Below, piece after piece: positions 1 through 8,348 of a DNA stretch of 32,722 nt. Position numbers and translations under genes: made by a program. Numbering within the stretch: the first letter of the stretch is position 1; each line of letters begins with the position of its first letter. The notes beneath the pieces were generated by a model. The model made no database searches and was not told the DNA's origin. It worked only from the letters and a program-made list of their open reading frames with translations. The DNA is taken from the NCBI GenBank assembly GCA_018052475.1, contig JAGPNG010000003.1:1-32722 (forward strand), in the 5' to 3' direction. This DNA is from Candidatus Fermentithermobacillaceae bacterium. GTDB lineage: Bacteria; Bacillota; Sulfobacillia; Fermentithermobacillales; Fermentithermobacillaceae.

Positions 1-492
1 AGGCATAGCAGTGTTCGAAACAATCCCTATGTTATATCCGCGGCGCTTGAGAGTCGAAAGCACGGTCACGGTCTCAGGGTATAGCAAGTAGTATTTGGAT
101 AAAGAATCTGCGAATCTGTCTGTAAGGTCAGATACCTTTTTTTCTGAAAGGCAAATGCGCTCAGAAGATAGAAACTGCCCAATTACACCTTGTAGGTCCA
201 CCTCTTGGAGGGCCGCGTCTTCCAATGACGGTTCATATTCTCCGGAGTTTTTTCTACCCAAACCGAACAACAGGTTCACTATCCCAATCTCAACGTCCTC
301 ACGCGAAACATCTCTTCCCGTGGTATCCTTGAGATCTTTGATTAGGCCGGCGATCGCGGACTCCAATACCTCGTCCCGGGTCTTGGTCCCGAAAGGTGAC
401 CACAGAGTACCGCCGAGGTCAAAGAGTATCGTGCTGACCCCGGAAAGCGAAGCCAAAATGTTCGTATTACAAGGTACTGCGGTTTTGTCCAT
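1..492 (-). CDS. HAD-superfamily hydrolase, N-terminal part (cut by window edge)
   Basis: An open frame of 164 codons runs from an ATG at 492 to the first base of the window without a stop, so the C-terminus lies outside. Near the N-terminus is ILFDLGGTLW, a HAD motif I with the nucleophile Asp. The last visible residues include IGIVSNT, which fits motif II with its Ser/Thr. The roughly 110 residues between them are mostly helical and suit a C1 cap domain. HAD enzymes of this type are usually phosphatases, but the substrate is unknown. The SD before the ATG is weak. The gene diverges from the amidohydrolase pair, and a 15-bp palindrome lies 19 bp upstream of its start. The family call is fairly secure; no specific function can be given. 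Confidence 0.8.
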   Translation of the reverse strand, partial: MDKTAVPCNTNILASLSGVSTILFDLGGTLWSPFGTKTRDEVLESAIAGLIKDLKDTTGRDVSREDVEIGIVNLLFGLGRKNSGEYEPSLEDAALQEVDLQGVIGQFLSSERICLSEKKVSDLTDRFADSLSKYYLLYPETVTVLSTLKRRGYNIGIVSNTAMP

Positions 493-510
493 CGTAAGGA
501 CTATACACCC

Positions 511-525
511 CTTTTGCAGCAAAAG
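511..525. promoter_or_regulatory. 15-bp palindrome between divergent genes
   Basis: CTTTTGCAGCAAAAG is a perfect palindrome around a central A. It lies just upstream of the HAD hydrolase start (minus strand) and about 140 bp upstream of the first amidohydrolase (plus strand). Its size and position suit an operator for a dimeric regulator. I see no convincing -35/-10 pair for either gene in 493-663, so the role is inference. Confidence 0.35.
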
Positions 526-663
526 CCCAAACAACATGGGTTACACACAATGTACCAAAATCCAAGCCTGCTTGCAAACGTGCGAGATCCCCATGAAGGT
601 TTTTCACATCCGGGAGACGAATTACTCACAGGTAACATCTTGCTCAAAAAGGAGGTATACGAT

Positions 664-1878
664 TTGGGATATACAGCTGTGGTCAACGGTACGATTTATT
701 CTGCAAGTAGCCGTCCTGATGTGCCCTTTATGATTAAGAAGGGGACAATTCTCATTGAAGACAGGACAATAAAGGCAGTTGGAGAACACGTAGACATACC
801 GGAGGGTTCCAAAGTAATCAACGCTGAAGGGTGCATTGTTACTCCCGGGCTCTTTGACGCTCATTGCCACATTGGCATTTATGAAGATGGAGCCACAGAA
901 GCGGGAAACGATACAAATGAATCGTCAGACCCTGTTACTGCCGAGGTTCGGGCACTTGATGCTATCAATCCTAGAGATGTAGCTTTCAAGGACGCTATTG
1001 CGGCAGGAGTCACTTGCGTTCAGACAGATCCTGGCAGTGCAAACATCATTGGCGGACAAACAGTCGTTATGAAAACATGGGGGTCTTCCGTGGCCGACGA
1101 GCTCATCGTCAAGTTTCCCAGTGGAATGAAAGGCGCTCTTGGGGAGAACCCTAAACGAGTGTACAGCGGACAGGATAAAATGCCGAAAACCAGAATGGGA
1201 AATGCGGCGGTTATGAGAAAGGCCTTGGTGCAGACAAAAGACTATCTTCGCAAGAAAGAACTGGCGGCTGATAAACCTGACAAGCAGCCGGATTATGATT
1301 TATCTAAAGAAGCACTTGCTTGTGTTATAAGAAAGGAAATCCCCCTAAGAGTGCACTGCCATAGAGCAGATGATATCCTTACTGCAATCCGCATAGCCAA
1401 GGAGTTTGACATAGATATATCCTTGGAGCACTGCACAGAGGGAGATAAGGTGCTGGAATCTGTCAAAGCAAGCGGATTCCCTGCAACTATGGGACCTAGT
1501 CTGACAGACAAGAGCAAATTGGAGGTAAAGGACATAGGGTTTGCCGCTCCAGTAGCTTTGTCGAAAGCGGGCGTAAAACTCGCGCTCATAACAGACCATC
1601 CTGTCTTCCCCATTCAATACTTGCGACTATCAGCCGGATTGGCAATTCGCGAAGGTATGGATGAAGACTATGCCCTTCTTTCGATCACACGCTACCCGGC
1701 AGAAATCGCAGGCGTGTCCGACAGGCTTGGATCGATAGAGCCGGGTAAAGATGCGGACTTGGTGATCTGGACCAAAGACCCCTTCGAATATGACTCAAAA
1801 GTCCTCTACACCTTTATTGAAGGCAAGTGTGTCTATGAAGCGACCAATGACAGCAAAATCGGAGGTGAGAAGGCATGA
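664..1878 (+). CDS. Imidazolonepropionase-like amidohydrolase (paralog 1 of 3)
   Basis: A 404-residue metal-dependent hydrolase of the amidohydrolase superfamily (COG1228-like). Metal ligands are visible: HxH at His67/His69 (DAHCHIG), a likely bridging Lys156 (GMKGALGENPK), His231/His233 (VHCHRADD), His256 (LEHCTEG) and Asp311 (ITDHPV). The N-terminal beta-sandwich strands and the C-terminal G-x-DAD-hVIW element are also present. A longer frame is open upstream to an ATG at 514. The TTG at 664 is preferred because AAGGAGGT at 649-656 lies 7-8 nt before it and the protein then begins with the usual V-V-N-G-T-I-Y strand. Its stop overlaps the start of the next paralog (ATGA), so the two are probably co-translated. 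The substrate is unknown; such enzymes act on cyclic amides or dipeptide-like compounds. Confidence 0.9.
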   Translation: MGYTAVVNGTIYSASSRPDVPFMIKKGTILIEDRTIKAVGEHVDIPEGSKVINAEGCIVTPGLFDAHCHIGIYEDGATEAGNDTNESSDPVTAEVRALDAINPRDVAFKDAIAAGVTCVQTDPGSANIIGGQTVVMKTWGSSVADELIVKFPSGMKGALGENPKRVYSGQDKMPKTRMGNAAVMRKALVQTKDYLRKKELAADKPDKQPDYDLSKEALACVIRKEIPLRVHCHRADDILTAIRIAKEFDIDISLEHCTEGDKVLESVKASGFPATMGPSLTDKSKLEVKDIGFAAPVALSKAGVKLALITDHPVFPIQYLRLSAGLAIREGMDEDYALLSITRYPAEIAGVSDRLGSIEPGKDADLVIWTKDPFEYDSKVLYTFIEGKCVYEATNDSKIGGEKA

Positions 1879-3038
1879 ATGAAACGCTAGCCATCATCAA
1901 CGCAACGATATATCCGATATCTAGCCCTCCTATACAAAATGGAGTCCTGATCGTTAAAAGCGGCAAAATCCAGCAAATAGGCAAAGAACTGCCTATTCCG
2001 GAAGGCGCATGTGTAATTGATGCAAAAGGCAAGGTGCTTCTTCCGGGCTTTGTTGATGCTCACACACATATAGGTATCTGGGGCGAATGGTACGGTCAAC
2101 CCGAATACGACGGAAATGAAGGTTCTAACCCAGTAACACCGAGTGTTCGTGCTATAGATTCAATATGGCCCGCGCACTTTGCTTTTGAGGATGCCCGTTC
2201 CGGGGGGGTTACATGCGTGCAGATTACTCCCGGTTCAGGTAACGTCATAGGCGGCGAGACTGCTGTTGTAAAAACAGCGGGCACCGTCTGCGATGACATG
2301 GTTGTTAAGAACCCTGCAGGCATGAAAGCAGCCCTCGGAGAAAACCCTAAAGGCTCCTATGGCTCTCGCGGTAAGGCGCCGAAAACTCGAATGGGTATTG
2401 CCTCAATACTTAGAAGCGCGCTGTTTAAGGCCAAAGACTATTCCCGGAAACTGGAAGCCGGCAGAGAAGACCCGTCGAAAATGCCGGATACAGACCTAGA
2501 TATGCTAAGCCTCATTAAGGTGTTGAATAAGGAAATACCTCTGAGAATACATGCTCACCGAGCCGACGACATTGTCACGGCGATCAGAATCGCAGAAGAA
2601 TTTGACATTGATTATTCGATTGAACACTGTACCGACGGCATAGAAGTTGCTGATTTTCTGGGCAAGAAAAAAGCCCGGGTTAACGTAGGACCAAGTATGT
2701 GGGCAAGAGCCAAGATCGAGACTTTGAACATAACACCCAAGACTCCCGGAGTGCTTTCGAAAGCCGGGTGCCATGTTAGCATAATCAGTGACCATCCGTT
2801 CCACCCTATACAATACCTATCAACTGCGGCGGCCGTAGCATGGGCTAACGGAATGACGGAAGAAGAAGCCCTTCGGGCGATTACGCTTACTCCTGCGGAG
2901 ACTCTGGGCGTACAAGATAGAGTCGGAAGTTTGGAAGTCGGAAAGGATGCAGACTTTGTAATATGGACTGGTCATCCCTTTAGAATCCGTTCAAAGGTTG
3001 AAACAGTTTTCATAGAAGGAGACAAGGTATTCGGATAG
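1875..3038 (+). CDS. Imidazolonepropionase-like amidohydrolase (paralog 2 of 3)
   Basis: A 387-residue paralog of the gene just upstream, with the same ligand set: HxH at His63/His65 (DAHTHIG), GMKAALGENPK, IHAHRADD, IEHCTDG and ISDHPF. It shares the signatures NPVTPSVRAID, GSGNVIGG and TRMG. The ATG overlaps the upstream stop by 4 nt and has GGAGGTGA about 9 nt before it. Tandem coupled copies suggest either a hetero-oligomer or two enzymes of split specificity; that is inference. A very strong hairpin follows the gene. It is not HutI itself: no histidine-utilisation neighbours are present and identity to that enzyme cannot be claimed. Confidence 0.9.
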   Translation: MNETLAIINATIYPISSPPIQNGVLIVKSGKIQQIGKELPIPEGACVIDAKGKVLLPGFVDAHTHIGIWGEWYGQPEYDGNEGSNPVTPSVRAIDSIWPAHFAFEDARSGGVTCVQITPGSGNVIGGETAVVKTAGTVCDDMVVKNPAGMKAALGENPKGSYGSRGKAPKTRMGIASILRSALFKAKDYSRKLEAGREDPSKMPDTDLDMLSLIKVLNKEIPLRIHAHRADDIVTAIRIAEEFDIDYSIEHCTDGIEVADFLGKKKARVNVGPSMWARAKIETLNITPKTPGVLSKAGCHVSIISDHPFHPIQYLSTAAAVAWANGMTEEEALRAITLTPAETLGVQDRVGSLEVGKDADFVIWTGHPFRIRSKVETVFIEGDKVFG

Positions 3039-3081
3039 GATCCAACGCAGTAGAGTAACCCGCTAACACGAATCTATGATG

Positions 3082-3124
3082 CCAAGCTAAGGGGAGGGGT
3101 ATCTTACCCCTCCCCTTAGCTTGG
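3082..3124 (+). terminator. Perfect 20-bp hairpin after the amidohydrolase pair
   Basis: The arms 3082-3101 and 3105-3124 are exactly complementary over 20 bp around a TCT loop, with a purine-rich AAGGGGAGGGG core. The hairpin lies 44 bp after the stop at 3038. The following ATTTCCTTCC is only moderately T-rich, so it is a strong hairpin with a weak U-tract. It most likely ends the two-gene operon. Confidence 0.75.
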
Positions 3125-3185
3125 ATTTCCTTCCGATACGCAAAACTCTTAAAAACGGGCTAACTTTTTGGCCAGGTTATTCGAT

Positions 3186-3221
3186 CTTATCTGATAGTGA
3201 ACACAAAGTGTGTTTGATAAG
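3186..3221. promoter_or_regulatory. Two-part inverted repeat upstream of the chemoreceptor
   Basis: Outer arms CTTATC (3186-3191) and GATAAG (3216-3221) enclose inner arms AACACA (3200-3205) and TGTGTT (3209-3214) around AAG. The spacers are unequal (8 nt left, 1 nt right), so it suits either an operator or a bulged RNA hairpin. It lies 45 bp before the MCP start and is unexplained by any gene. Confidence 0.4.
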
Positions 3222-3265
3222 TAAGCTTTTTTGACGCATGTTGTCACAGTACATATAGCAAGGAG

Positions 3266-5524
3266 ATGATTTCGATTAGTAGATTTCGCAAAATCGGAAC
3301 CAAACTGTTGATAATCGGTCTGCTGCTATCGCTCGCGCCCGTAGCGATTCTTGGCGCATTCCTTTACACCAACACAAAAAAGACACTTGAGGAAGAAGCA
3401 ACCGCAAATCTTGGCACCTTTGCGGCGGTCAAAGCAAGAGAGCTAACAGACTATACAGACCATCTCCAAGATCTCGGGTACTATTCTTCAAGTAACGTTG
3501 GCCTGGTGAAAGGCCTTGTGTCACTTTCTAAGAACAAGTACAACTTGAGCTCCTTGGATTGGCTAAACAACAGAAAGCCGGAAATGGAGGAAATAGGTGA
3601 AGATATCATCAGTACGACCGATTTCAACATATTTCTCGTCCTTTCCCCTTCAGGCACCCTTATCTATTCTACGAATCCTAATGATATTCCGGGCACAGAT
3701 TTTTCCGACAAAGACTACATCTCGGGAGCCATGGAAGGTGAGATGACCCTCTCGAGTTTGTTTTATTCTGACATCACAAAAAACTATTGCCTGGCTTTAG
3801 GCGTACCTGTTTTCGATCCTGACAAACCCGAAGATATAGTCGGAACTATCGGTCTGGTAGTCACAGGTGGTTCTCTCAAATCTATTGTGCAATCTGGCGT
3901 TGAACAAATAGGTTCTACTGCTGTGTCTTACCTGATCGATACGAAAGGTACTGTGATAACCGATGTCGTGACAAAAGATGGCAAAGGATTACAGATGAGA
4001 GATACTGTAAAAGGGTGGCCTCTCGAGTTCATTACAAGGGCATCATCTGGCGGAGGGGAATCGGCGCACCCAACCGGATCTTATCAAAACTATGCGGACG
4101 AAAGGGTGTTTGGCGCAGGCACAGTCCTGACATTAGGGAACCAAGAGTATGGTTTGATTATTGAGGTGGACGAATCTGAAGCCTTAGCCCGGGCAGCTGT
4201 TCTTCAGAAATCTACATTGATCATGTGTTCTGTAATGGTAGTTGCTGCGATTGCAGTGACGGTAGGGTTTTCTCGAACCTTGGTGAATCCGATCGTAGAC
4301 GTCGTCTCCACTGTGAAGAATGTAGCACAAGGTGAAGGAGATCTCACAAAAAGGCTTGAGGTAAAGTCCAAAGACGAAATGGCCGAACTGGCCCAATGGT
4401 TCAACAAATTCCTAGATTACATAGCCGGAATCATAAAGAACATTACTCTGACATCAGACCAACTTGCCGCCACAAGCCAGGAATTGTCTGCGACTTCAGA
4501 GGAATCTACCAGCATAGCTGCACAAATAGCTGAGACTGCCGAACAACTGGCAAGCGGCGCAGCGGAGCAAAGTTCAATAGCAGCCAACACAGCGGTATCT
4601 GCCGAAAAACTCTCGTCCACTGTAGAAGTTGTCGCTCAAGGCACGCAGTCTCAATATGGAGCGGTCGATACCATCGCCGTGGTGATCTCCGAGAGCAACA
4701 GGATCTTCGGAGAAGTAGTCCAGGTTTTGGAAAGCGTTAGCAAAGTAGCTCAAGAAAACACTATGGCAGCAAAAAGAGCTACAGAATCAATACAAGTCTT
4801 GTCTACTAGCATGGCGAATATCCAGGGAGCTAACGAAAGCGCTGCAATTCAAGTTTCGGAACTAAGCAATCTCTCACAGAGTATACGCCAGATAGTCGGA
4901 GTGATAGACGATATTGCGTCCCAAACCAATCTCTTAGCGCTAAACGCGGCTATAGAAGCTGCTAGAGCGGGTGAGCACGGTCGAGGTTTTGCAGTAGTCG
5001 CTGACGAAGTACGCAAACTTGCAGAAAGATCTCTTGCCGAGACGAAGAACATAAGTGAGCTCATCAACAAAGTAGCAACCTCGATTGACCGTACTGTAAG
5101 TAGTATTGAGCAGAGTACGCAAGAAATCGACGTAGGCAGTATGGTAGCTCAAGATGCAGGCAATGTGTTGTCTGAGATCGAAAGGGCGGCAACCGGAACT
5201 CAAGAAGAAATAGTCCGGCTTACCGATTCTTTTGAACGGCTAAAGACTGCATCAGCCCAAACTGAAACGGCGGTAAATGACATCGCAGTATATGCTAACG
5301 AAAATCTTGCCGGCGTTGAGGAAATGGCCATGACCGCAGAAGAAGTAAAACGTCTGGTTGAAAACGTCGCTGCAGTTTCAGAGGAAAGCGCTGCGGCGAT
5401 AGAAGAGGTAGCCGCCTCAATCAAAGAGATGGCTGCCGCAGCGGACCAAGTATCGGCATCGGCACAAGACTTGGCTGCTCAAGCCGAGTTGTTACAAAAC
5501 ATAGTTAGAAAGTTCACCATATAA
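3266..5524 (+). CDS. Methyl-accepting chemotaxis protein
   Basis: A 752-residue transmembrane chemoreceptor. TM1 is near residues 13-35. An extracytoplasmic dCache-like sensor spans roughly 36-312, TM2 316-335 and HAMP 336-390 ([20 protein letters not shown]). The long coiled-coil signalling domain contains the conserved hairpin tip with [20 protein letters not shown] near 552-571. It should pass ligand signals to CheA/CheW, but no che or flagellar genes are in the window. The ligand is unknown; the cache domain and the neighbouring amidohydrolases would fit an amino-acid-like ligand, which is inference only. The start is uncertain: the ATG lies inside the SD-like AAGGAGATGAT, and an ATT at 3275 has better spacing. 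A terminator-like hairpin follows. Confidence 0.95.
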   Translation: MISISRFRKIGTKLLIIGLLLSLAPVAILGAFLYTNTKKTLEEEATANLGTFAAVKARELTDYTDHLQDLGYYSSSNVGLVKGLVSLSKNKYNLSSLDWLNNRKPEMEEIGEDIISTTDFNIFLVLSPSGTLIYSTNPNDIPGTDFSDKDYISGAMEGEMTLSSLFYSDITKNYCLALGVPVFDPDKPEDIVGTIGLVVTGGSLKSIVQSGVEQIGSTAVSYLIDTKGTVITDVVTKDGKGLQMRDTVKGWPLEFITRASSGGGESAHPTGSYQNYADERVFGAGTVLTLGNQEYGLIIEVDESEALARAAVLQKSTLIMCSVMVVAAIAVTVGFSRTLVNPIVDVVSTVKNVAQGEGDLTKRLEVKSKDEMAELAQWFNKFLDYIAGIIKNITLTSDQLAATSQELSATSEESTSIAAQIAETAEQLASGAAEQSSIAANTAVSAEKLSSTVEVVAQGTQSQYGAVDTIAVVISESNRIFGEVVQVLESVSKVAQENTMAAKRATESIQVLSTSMANIQGANESAAIQVSELSNLSQSIRQIVGVIDDIASQTNLLALNAAIEAARAGEHGRGFAVVADEVRKLAERSLAETKNISELINKVATSIDRTVSSIEQSTQEIDVGSMVAQDAGNVLSEIERAATGTQEEIVRLTDSFERLKTASAQTETAVNDIAVYANENLAGVEEMAMTAEEVKRLVENVAAVSEESAAAIEEVAASIKEMAAAADQVSASAQDLAAQAELLQNIVRKFTI

Positions 5525-5540
5525 CGGAGTCGCTAGTTGT

Positions 5541-5578
5541 GACTGAGGCAGAGAGGTCTAATCCTTTCTGCCTCAGTC
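5541..5578. terminator. Hairpin between convergent MCP and ABC-F genes
   Basis: A 16-bp stem, GACTGAGGCAGAGAGG with CCTTTCTGCCTCAGTC and one G-U pair, closes a TCTAAT loop. It sits between the MCP stop (5524) and the ABC-F stop (5601) on the opposite strand, so it can serve both. Neither side has a long T-run. Confidence 0.65.
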
Positions 5579-5600
5579 TGATTCTCTAGACGTCAGGAAA

Positions 5601-7490
5601 TCACAGTTTGTCTCCGTATTTGCTTTTCTTTTCCATGAGTCTTTCCCATTCGACATACAATTCGTCTAGTCTGGACCTAACCAACCCCCACTCCTTTAGA
5701 GGTGTGTTCTGAAACTCTTCATACGTATGAGGGTCGGCAAGAATGATTGACAGTTCTTTCTCCTTAGACTCCAATTCGAAAATCCGTTGTTCCAATGCCT
5801 CAAGTTCAATATCTGCGTCGATCTCTTTTCTTTCCGGTCGTGCTGCCGATTCACTCTTTTCTCTCGGCGGCGCTCCATTCTTTTGACGTTTTGACTCTTC
5901 AAGCATCTCTGACTCAAGACAGGTTCTCAAATATGAGTAATTGCCTTCAAAGACCCGTATATTACCTTTTTCAAAGAAAAACACTTTCGTCGCGAGCGAG
6001 TCTATGAAGTATCTATCATGAGACGCGAAAATCATCGTACCGGCAAAGTCGCATAGAGCTCTTTCAAGAGCTTGTCTCGAGGGTAGGTCAAGGTGATTGG
6101 TGGGCTCATCCAGGAGAAATACGTTTGCATCCGAAAGAAAAAGTTTCACAAGGCTCAGCCTTGATTTTTCGCCCTCTGAAAGGTCTTTGATGTGCTTTTT
6201 TGAGTCATCTCCGGAAAACAAGAACATTCCGAGTACGTCTCTTGCTTCATTTTGAGGTACTCCCAATGATTTTATCTCGTCTAAGATCGTGTGCTCTCGA
6301 GATGAAAACTCAAGATTCTGCGCTAAATACCCTTTCCGAACTCCTGTCCCCCACTTTATCAAGCCGTCATGAGATTCTATTCCCATGAGGCACCTAAGAA
6401 AAGTGGTTTTGCCACATCCGTTAGGGCCAACTAGTGCTACTCGTTCACCTCTTCTTATCAAGTACGTGAAATCTCTAAAAAGCGGCCGTGCAAATGACTT
6501 ACCAAAACCCTCTATGCGGAGGACTTCTCGCCCCGTCGTGCCAGACGGTACAAACTGAAGGCTGAGGTTTCTGCGCTTTCGAGGTCTATCTATTATCTCG
6601 AGCTTGTCCAGCATTTTTTGACGGCTCCTAGCCTGTCCGGCATTCTTCGCGTTCGCCTTCCACCTATCTATGAAGGCACGTGTCTTTTCGATAAGTTCCT
6701 GCTGTTTAGCATATTGTTCTTCAAGTCTTTTCAGTGCTTCTTCTTTCTGACTTAAGTATGACGAGTAGTTGCCCCGGTAGCAGGATATCTTTCCTTCTTC
6801 TACCTCCCAGATCTTTGCTACGACATTATCAAGAAAACGCCGGTCATGAGAAACCAGTAGAACTGCTCCCGGGTAGCTAGAAATATACGACTCGAGCCAT
6901 TCAGTACCCGCAATATCCAAATGATTGGTGGGCTCGTCAAGAAGCAATACATCCGGCTTGGAAACCAAGAGTTTAGCCAGGTTAAGTCGTACCTTTTGTC
7001 CACCGCTCAGCGTTTCAGTAGGAACATTCCATGATTCCTTGCCAAAGCCTAATCCGGCCAGAACAACTGCAGCTTCGTTTTCAAGGTCATAGCCTCCTAA
7101 AGCGTCAAACCTGTTCTGCAGTCGGGAATATTCGCGAAGAAGGGCGTGGATATCGTCTCCCGGCGACGACATCTGTCCTTCTACCACCCTCATCTTGTCC
7201 GCGATTTCTGCAACCTGGGGTTTTCCTTCCATAGCCGCCTCAAGCACAGTTGAATCGAAGGTGGGCAGTTCCTGAGACAAGTAACCCACGCTCGTTCCGG
7301 AAGATATGTGCACTGTACCAGAATCAGGATGTAGATCACCGGCTATGATGCGAAGGAGCGTTGTCTTGCCTTCCCCGTTTCGGCCAACAATTCCGATCCG
7401 ATCGGTACCTGCAACTGAAAGACTGACAGAAGAGAATATGCAGCGTGTTCCGACAAATCTTGAGATATCTGATAGTTCTATTGATGGCAT
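5601..7490 (-). CDS. ABC-F family ATPase (translation/ribosome-associated)
   Basis: A 629-residue soluble protein with two ABC ATPase domains and no membrane segment, as in ABC-F proteins that act on the ribosomal E-site. Domain 1 has Walker A GRNGEGKTT (36-44), signature LSGGQ and Walker B LLLDEPTNHLD. Domain 2 has GPNGCGKTT, LSEGEKSRL and FLLDEPTNHLD. Between them is a charged helical linker (KRLEEQYAKQQELIEKT), and the C-terminus carries a predicted coiled coil (ELEALEQRIFELESKEKEL) as in YdiF/Uup-like members. The ATG at 7490 is chosen over an upstream in-frame codon because AGAGAGG lies 7 nt before it. Housekeeping and antibiotic-protection members cannot be told apart here. Confidence 0.93.
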   Translation of the reverse strand: MPSIELSDISRFVGTRCIFSSVSLSVAGTDRIGIVGRNGEGKTTLLRIIAGDLHPDSGTVHISSGTSVGYLSQELPTFDSTVLEAAMEGKPQVAEIADKMRVVEGQMSSPGDDIHALLREYSRLQNRFDALGGYDLENEAAVVLAGLGFGKESWNVPTETLSGGQKVRLNLAKLLVSKPDVLLLDEPTNHLDIAGTEWLESYISSYPGAVLLVSHDRRFLDNVVAKIWEVEEGKISCYRGNYSSYLSQKEEALKRLEEQYAKQQELIEKTRAFIDRWKANAKNAGQARSRQKMLDKLEIIDRPRKRRNLSLQFVPSGTTGREVLRIEGFGKSFARPLFRDFTYLIRRGERVALVGPNGCGKTTFLRCLMGIESHDGLIKWGTGVRKGYLAQNLEFSSREHTILDEIKSLGVPQNEARDVLGMFLFSGDDSKKHIKDLSEGEKSRLSLVKLFLSDANVFLLDEPTNHLDLPSRQALERALCDFAGTMIFASHDRYFIDSLATKVFFFEKGNIRVFEGNYSYLRTCLESEMLEESKRQKNGAPPREKSESAARPERKEIDADIELEALEQRIFELESKEKELSIILADPHTYEEFQNTPLKEWGLVRSRLDELYVEWERLMEKKSKYGDKL

Positions 7491-7682
7491 AAAAAAACCT
7501 CTCTGACGAACACATGTTTGCAACCGAGGGTACACTGAAACTGAGCAGAGTGCTAAATCGCTATAATGTGCCCATGCAAACTCACCATTCAGGTAGGCTC
7601 CCTTCCGAAAGCAATCCTAAGAAAACTCTCATGCTTTGACTATTAGAAACAATACCATCGATTAGTCTTGCCAGTCAACCGA

Positions 7683-7713
7683 TTCACCTATGATGAGCAA
7701 ACTGCGGTATAAT
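7683..7713 (+). promoter_or_regulatory. Possible promoter of the Cys-rich protein gene
   Basis: A perfect -10 TATAAT (7708-7713) lies 40 bp before the likely start. The best -35 is TTCACC (7683-7688) at a long 19-bp spacing. The rest of 7491-7752 holds a second plus-strand TATAAT (7562-7567) without a clear -35, and otherwise nothing I can name. Confidence 0.4.
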
Positions 7714-7752
7714 TTCACTGCAATTTCCATGTGAAAGGACGTCTGATGACCC

Positions 7753-8340
7753 TTGAGCGAACGAACACCTAGCAGAAGAAACCTAGTGCGCCATACGCTG
7801 CAAAAGGATGATTTTCGAAATGTGTATTCGATCTTGGACGTGGGCCCCCTCGAATTCGACTGCGGAACTCTCTGCGACTCCTTGTGCTGCCAAGAATTCG
7901 AACCCGGGGTAGGTATATACTTATTGCCTGGAGAAGAGCAAATGTTCACTCAACAAGAAACATGGCTCATATGGACGTATCCCAAGGCAAGATACGGTGG
8001 TTTCCCTTCTTCTTGGAAAGGCAGGGCGCCGTTTGTAATGTGTAAGGGCCAATGCCCTAGAGAAAAACGCCCTATACAATGTAGGACTTTTCCGCTCATG
8101 CCATACCTTAGTTTAGACAAACGACTCGAAACTCGAATGGATTTTCTTTCAGGCATTCTCATATGCCCCATGCTCAAAAACCCCTGCAAGTATCCTTTGA
8201 GTTCAAGGTTCGTACAAGCGGTTGAACAAGGCTGGTCAATATTGTTAAGAGACCCTCTGATTTGGGACCTTGTCTGGCAACGCTCACGACAGCTTGATGA
8301 ACAGACTGACTCCCCTTGGCTCAAACTCTTCCGGGAATAA
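7753..8340 (+). CDS. Cys-rich CxxC-type (YkgJ-like) putative metal-binding protein
   Basis: A 195-residue cytosolic protein of unknown function with nine cysteines. They include a C-x3-C-x3-CC cluster (37, 41, 45, 46) and C97-x3-C101-x8-C110 followed by RTFPLMPYL, with later Cys138 and Cys145. The arrangement and the 'RP-x-x-C-R-x-FP' motif resemble the zinc- or iron-chelating YkgJ-type family, so an Fe-S or metal site is likely. The start is unclear. TTG 7753 is the first in-frame codon after a stop at 7747 and has only AAAGGA 14 nt upstream; GTG 7786 is an alternative. A nine-codon ATG frame (7745-7771) overlaps the TTG. The gene ends 8 bp from the convergent M20 gene. Confidence 0.75.
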   Translation: MSERTPSRRNLVRHTLQKDDFRNVYSILDVGPLEFDCGTLCDSLCCQEFEPGVGIYLLPGEEQMFTQQETWLIWTYPKARYGGFPSSWKGRAPFVMCKGQCPREKRPIQCRTFPLMPYLSLDKRLETRMDFLSGILICPMLKNPCKYPLSSRFVQAVEQGWSILLRDPLIWDLVWQRSRQLDEQTDSPWLKLFRE

Positions 8341-8348
8341 AGGCAAAG

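Noticed and set aside
95..733. Plus-strand frame of 212 codons
   Set aside because: It lies opposite the HAD hydrolase frame, which shows HAD motifs I and II, and has no recognisable domain or SD; it is an antisense shadow.
664..3038. HutI imidazolonepropionase or dihydroorotase
   Set aside because: The superfamily is clear, but there are no histidine- or pyrimidine-pathway neighbours and no substrate-specific residues I can name.
3231..3259. TTGACG-17-TATAGC promoter for the chemoreceptor
   Set aside because: Transcription would begin at about 3266, after the SD, so it cannot give a translatable leader with that SD.
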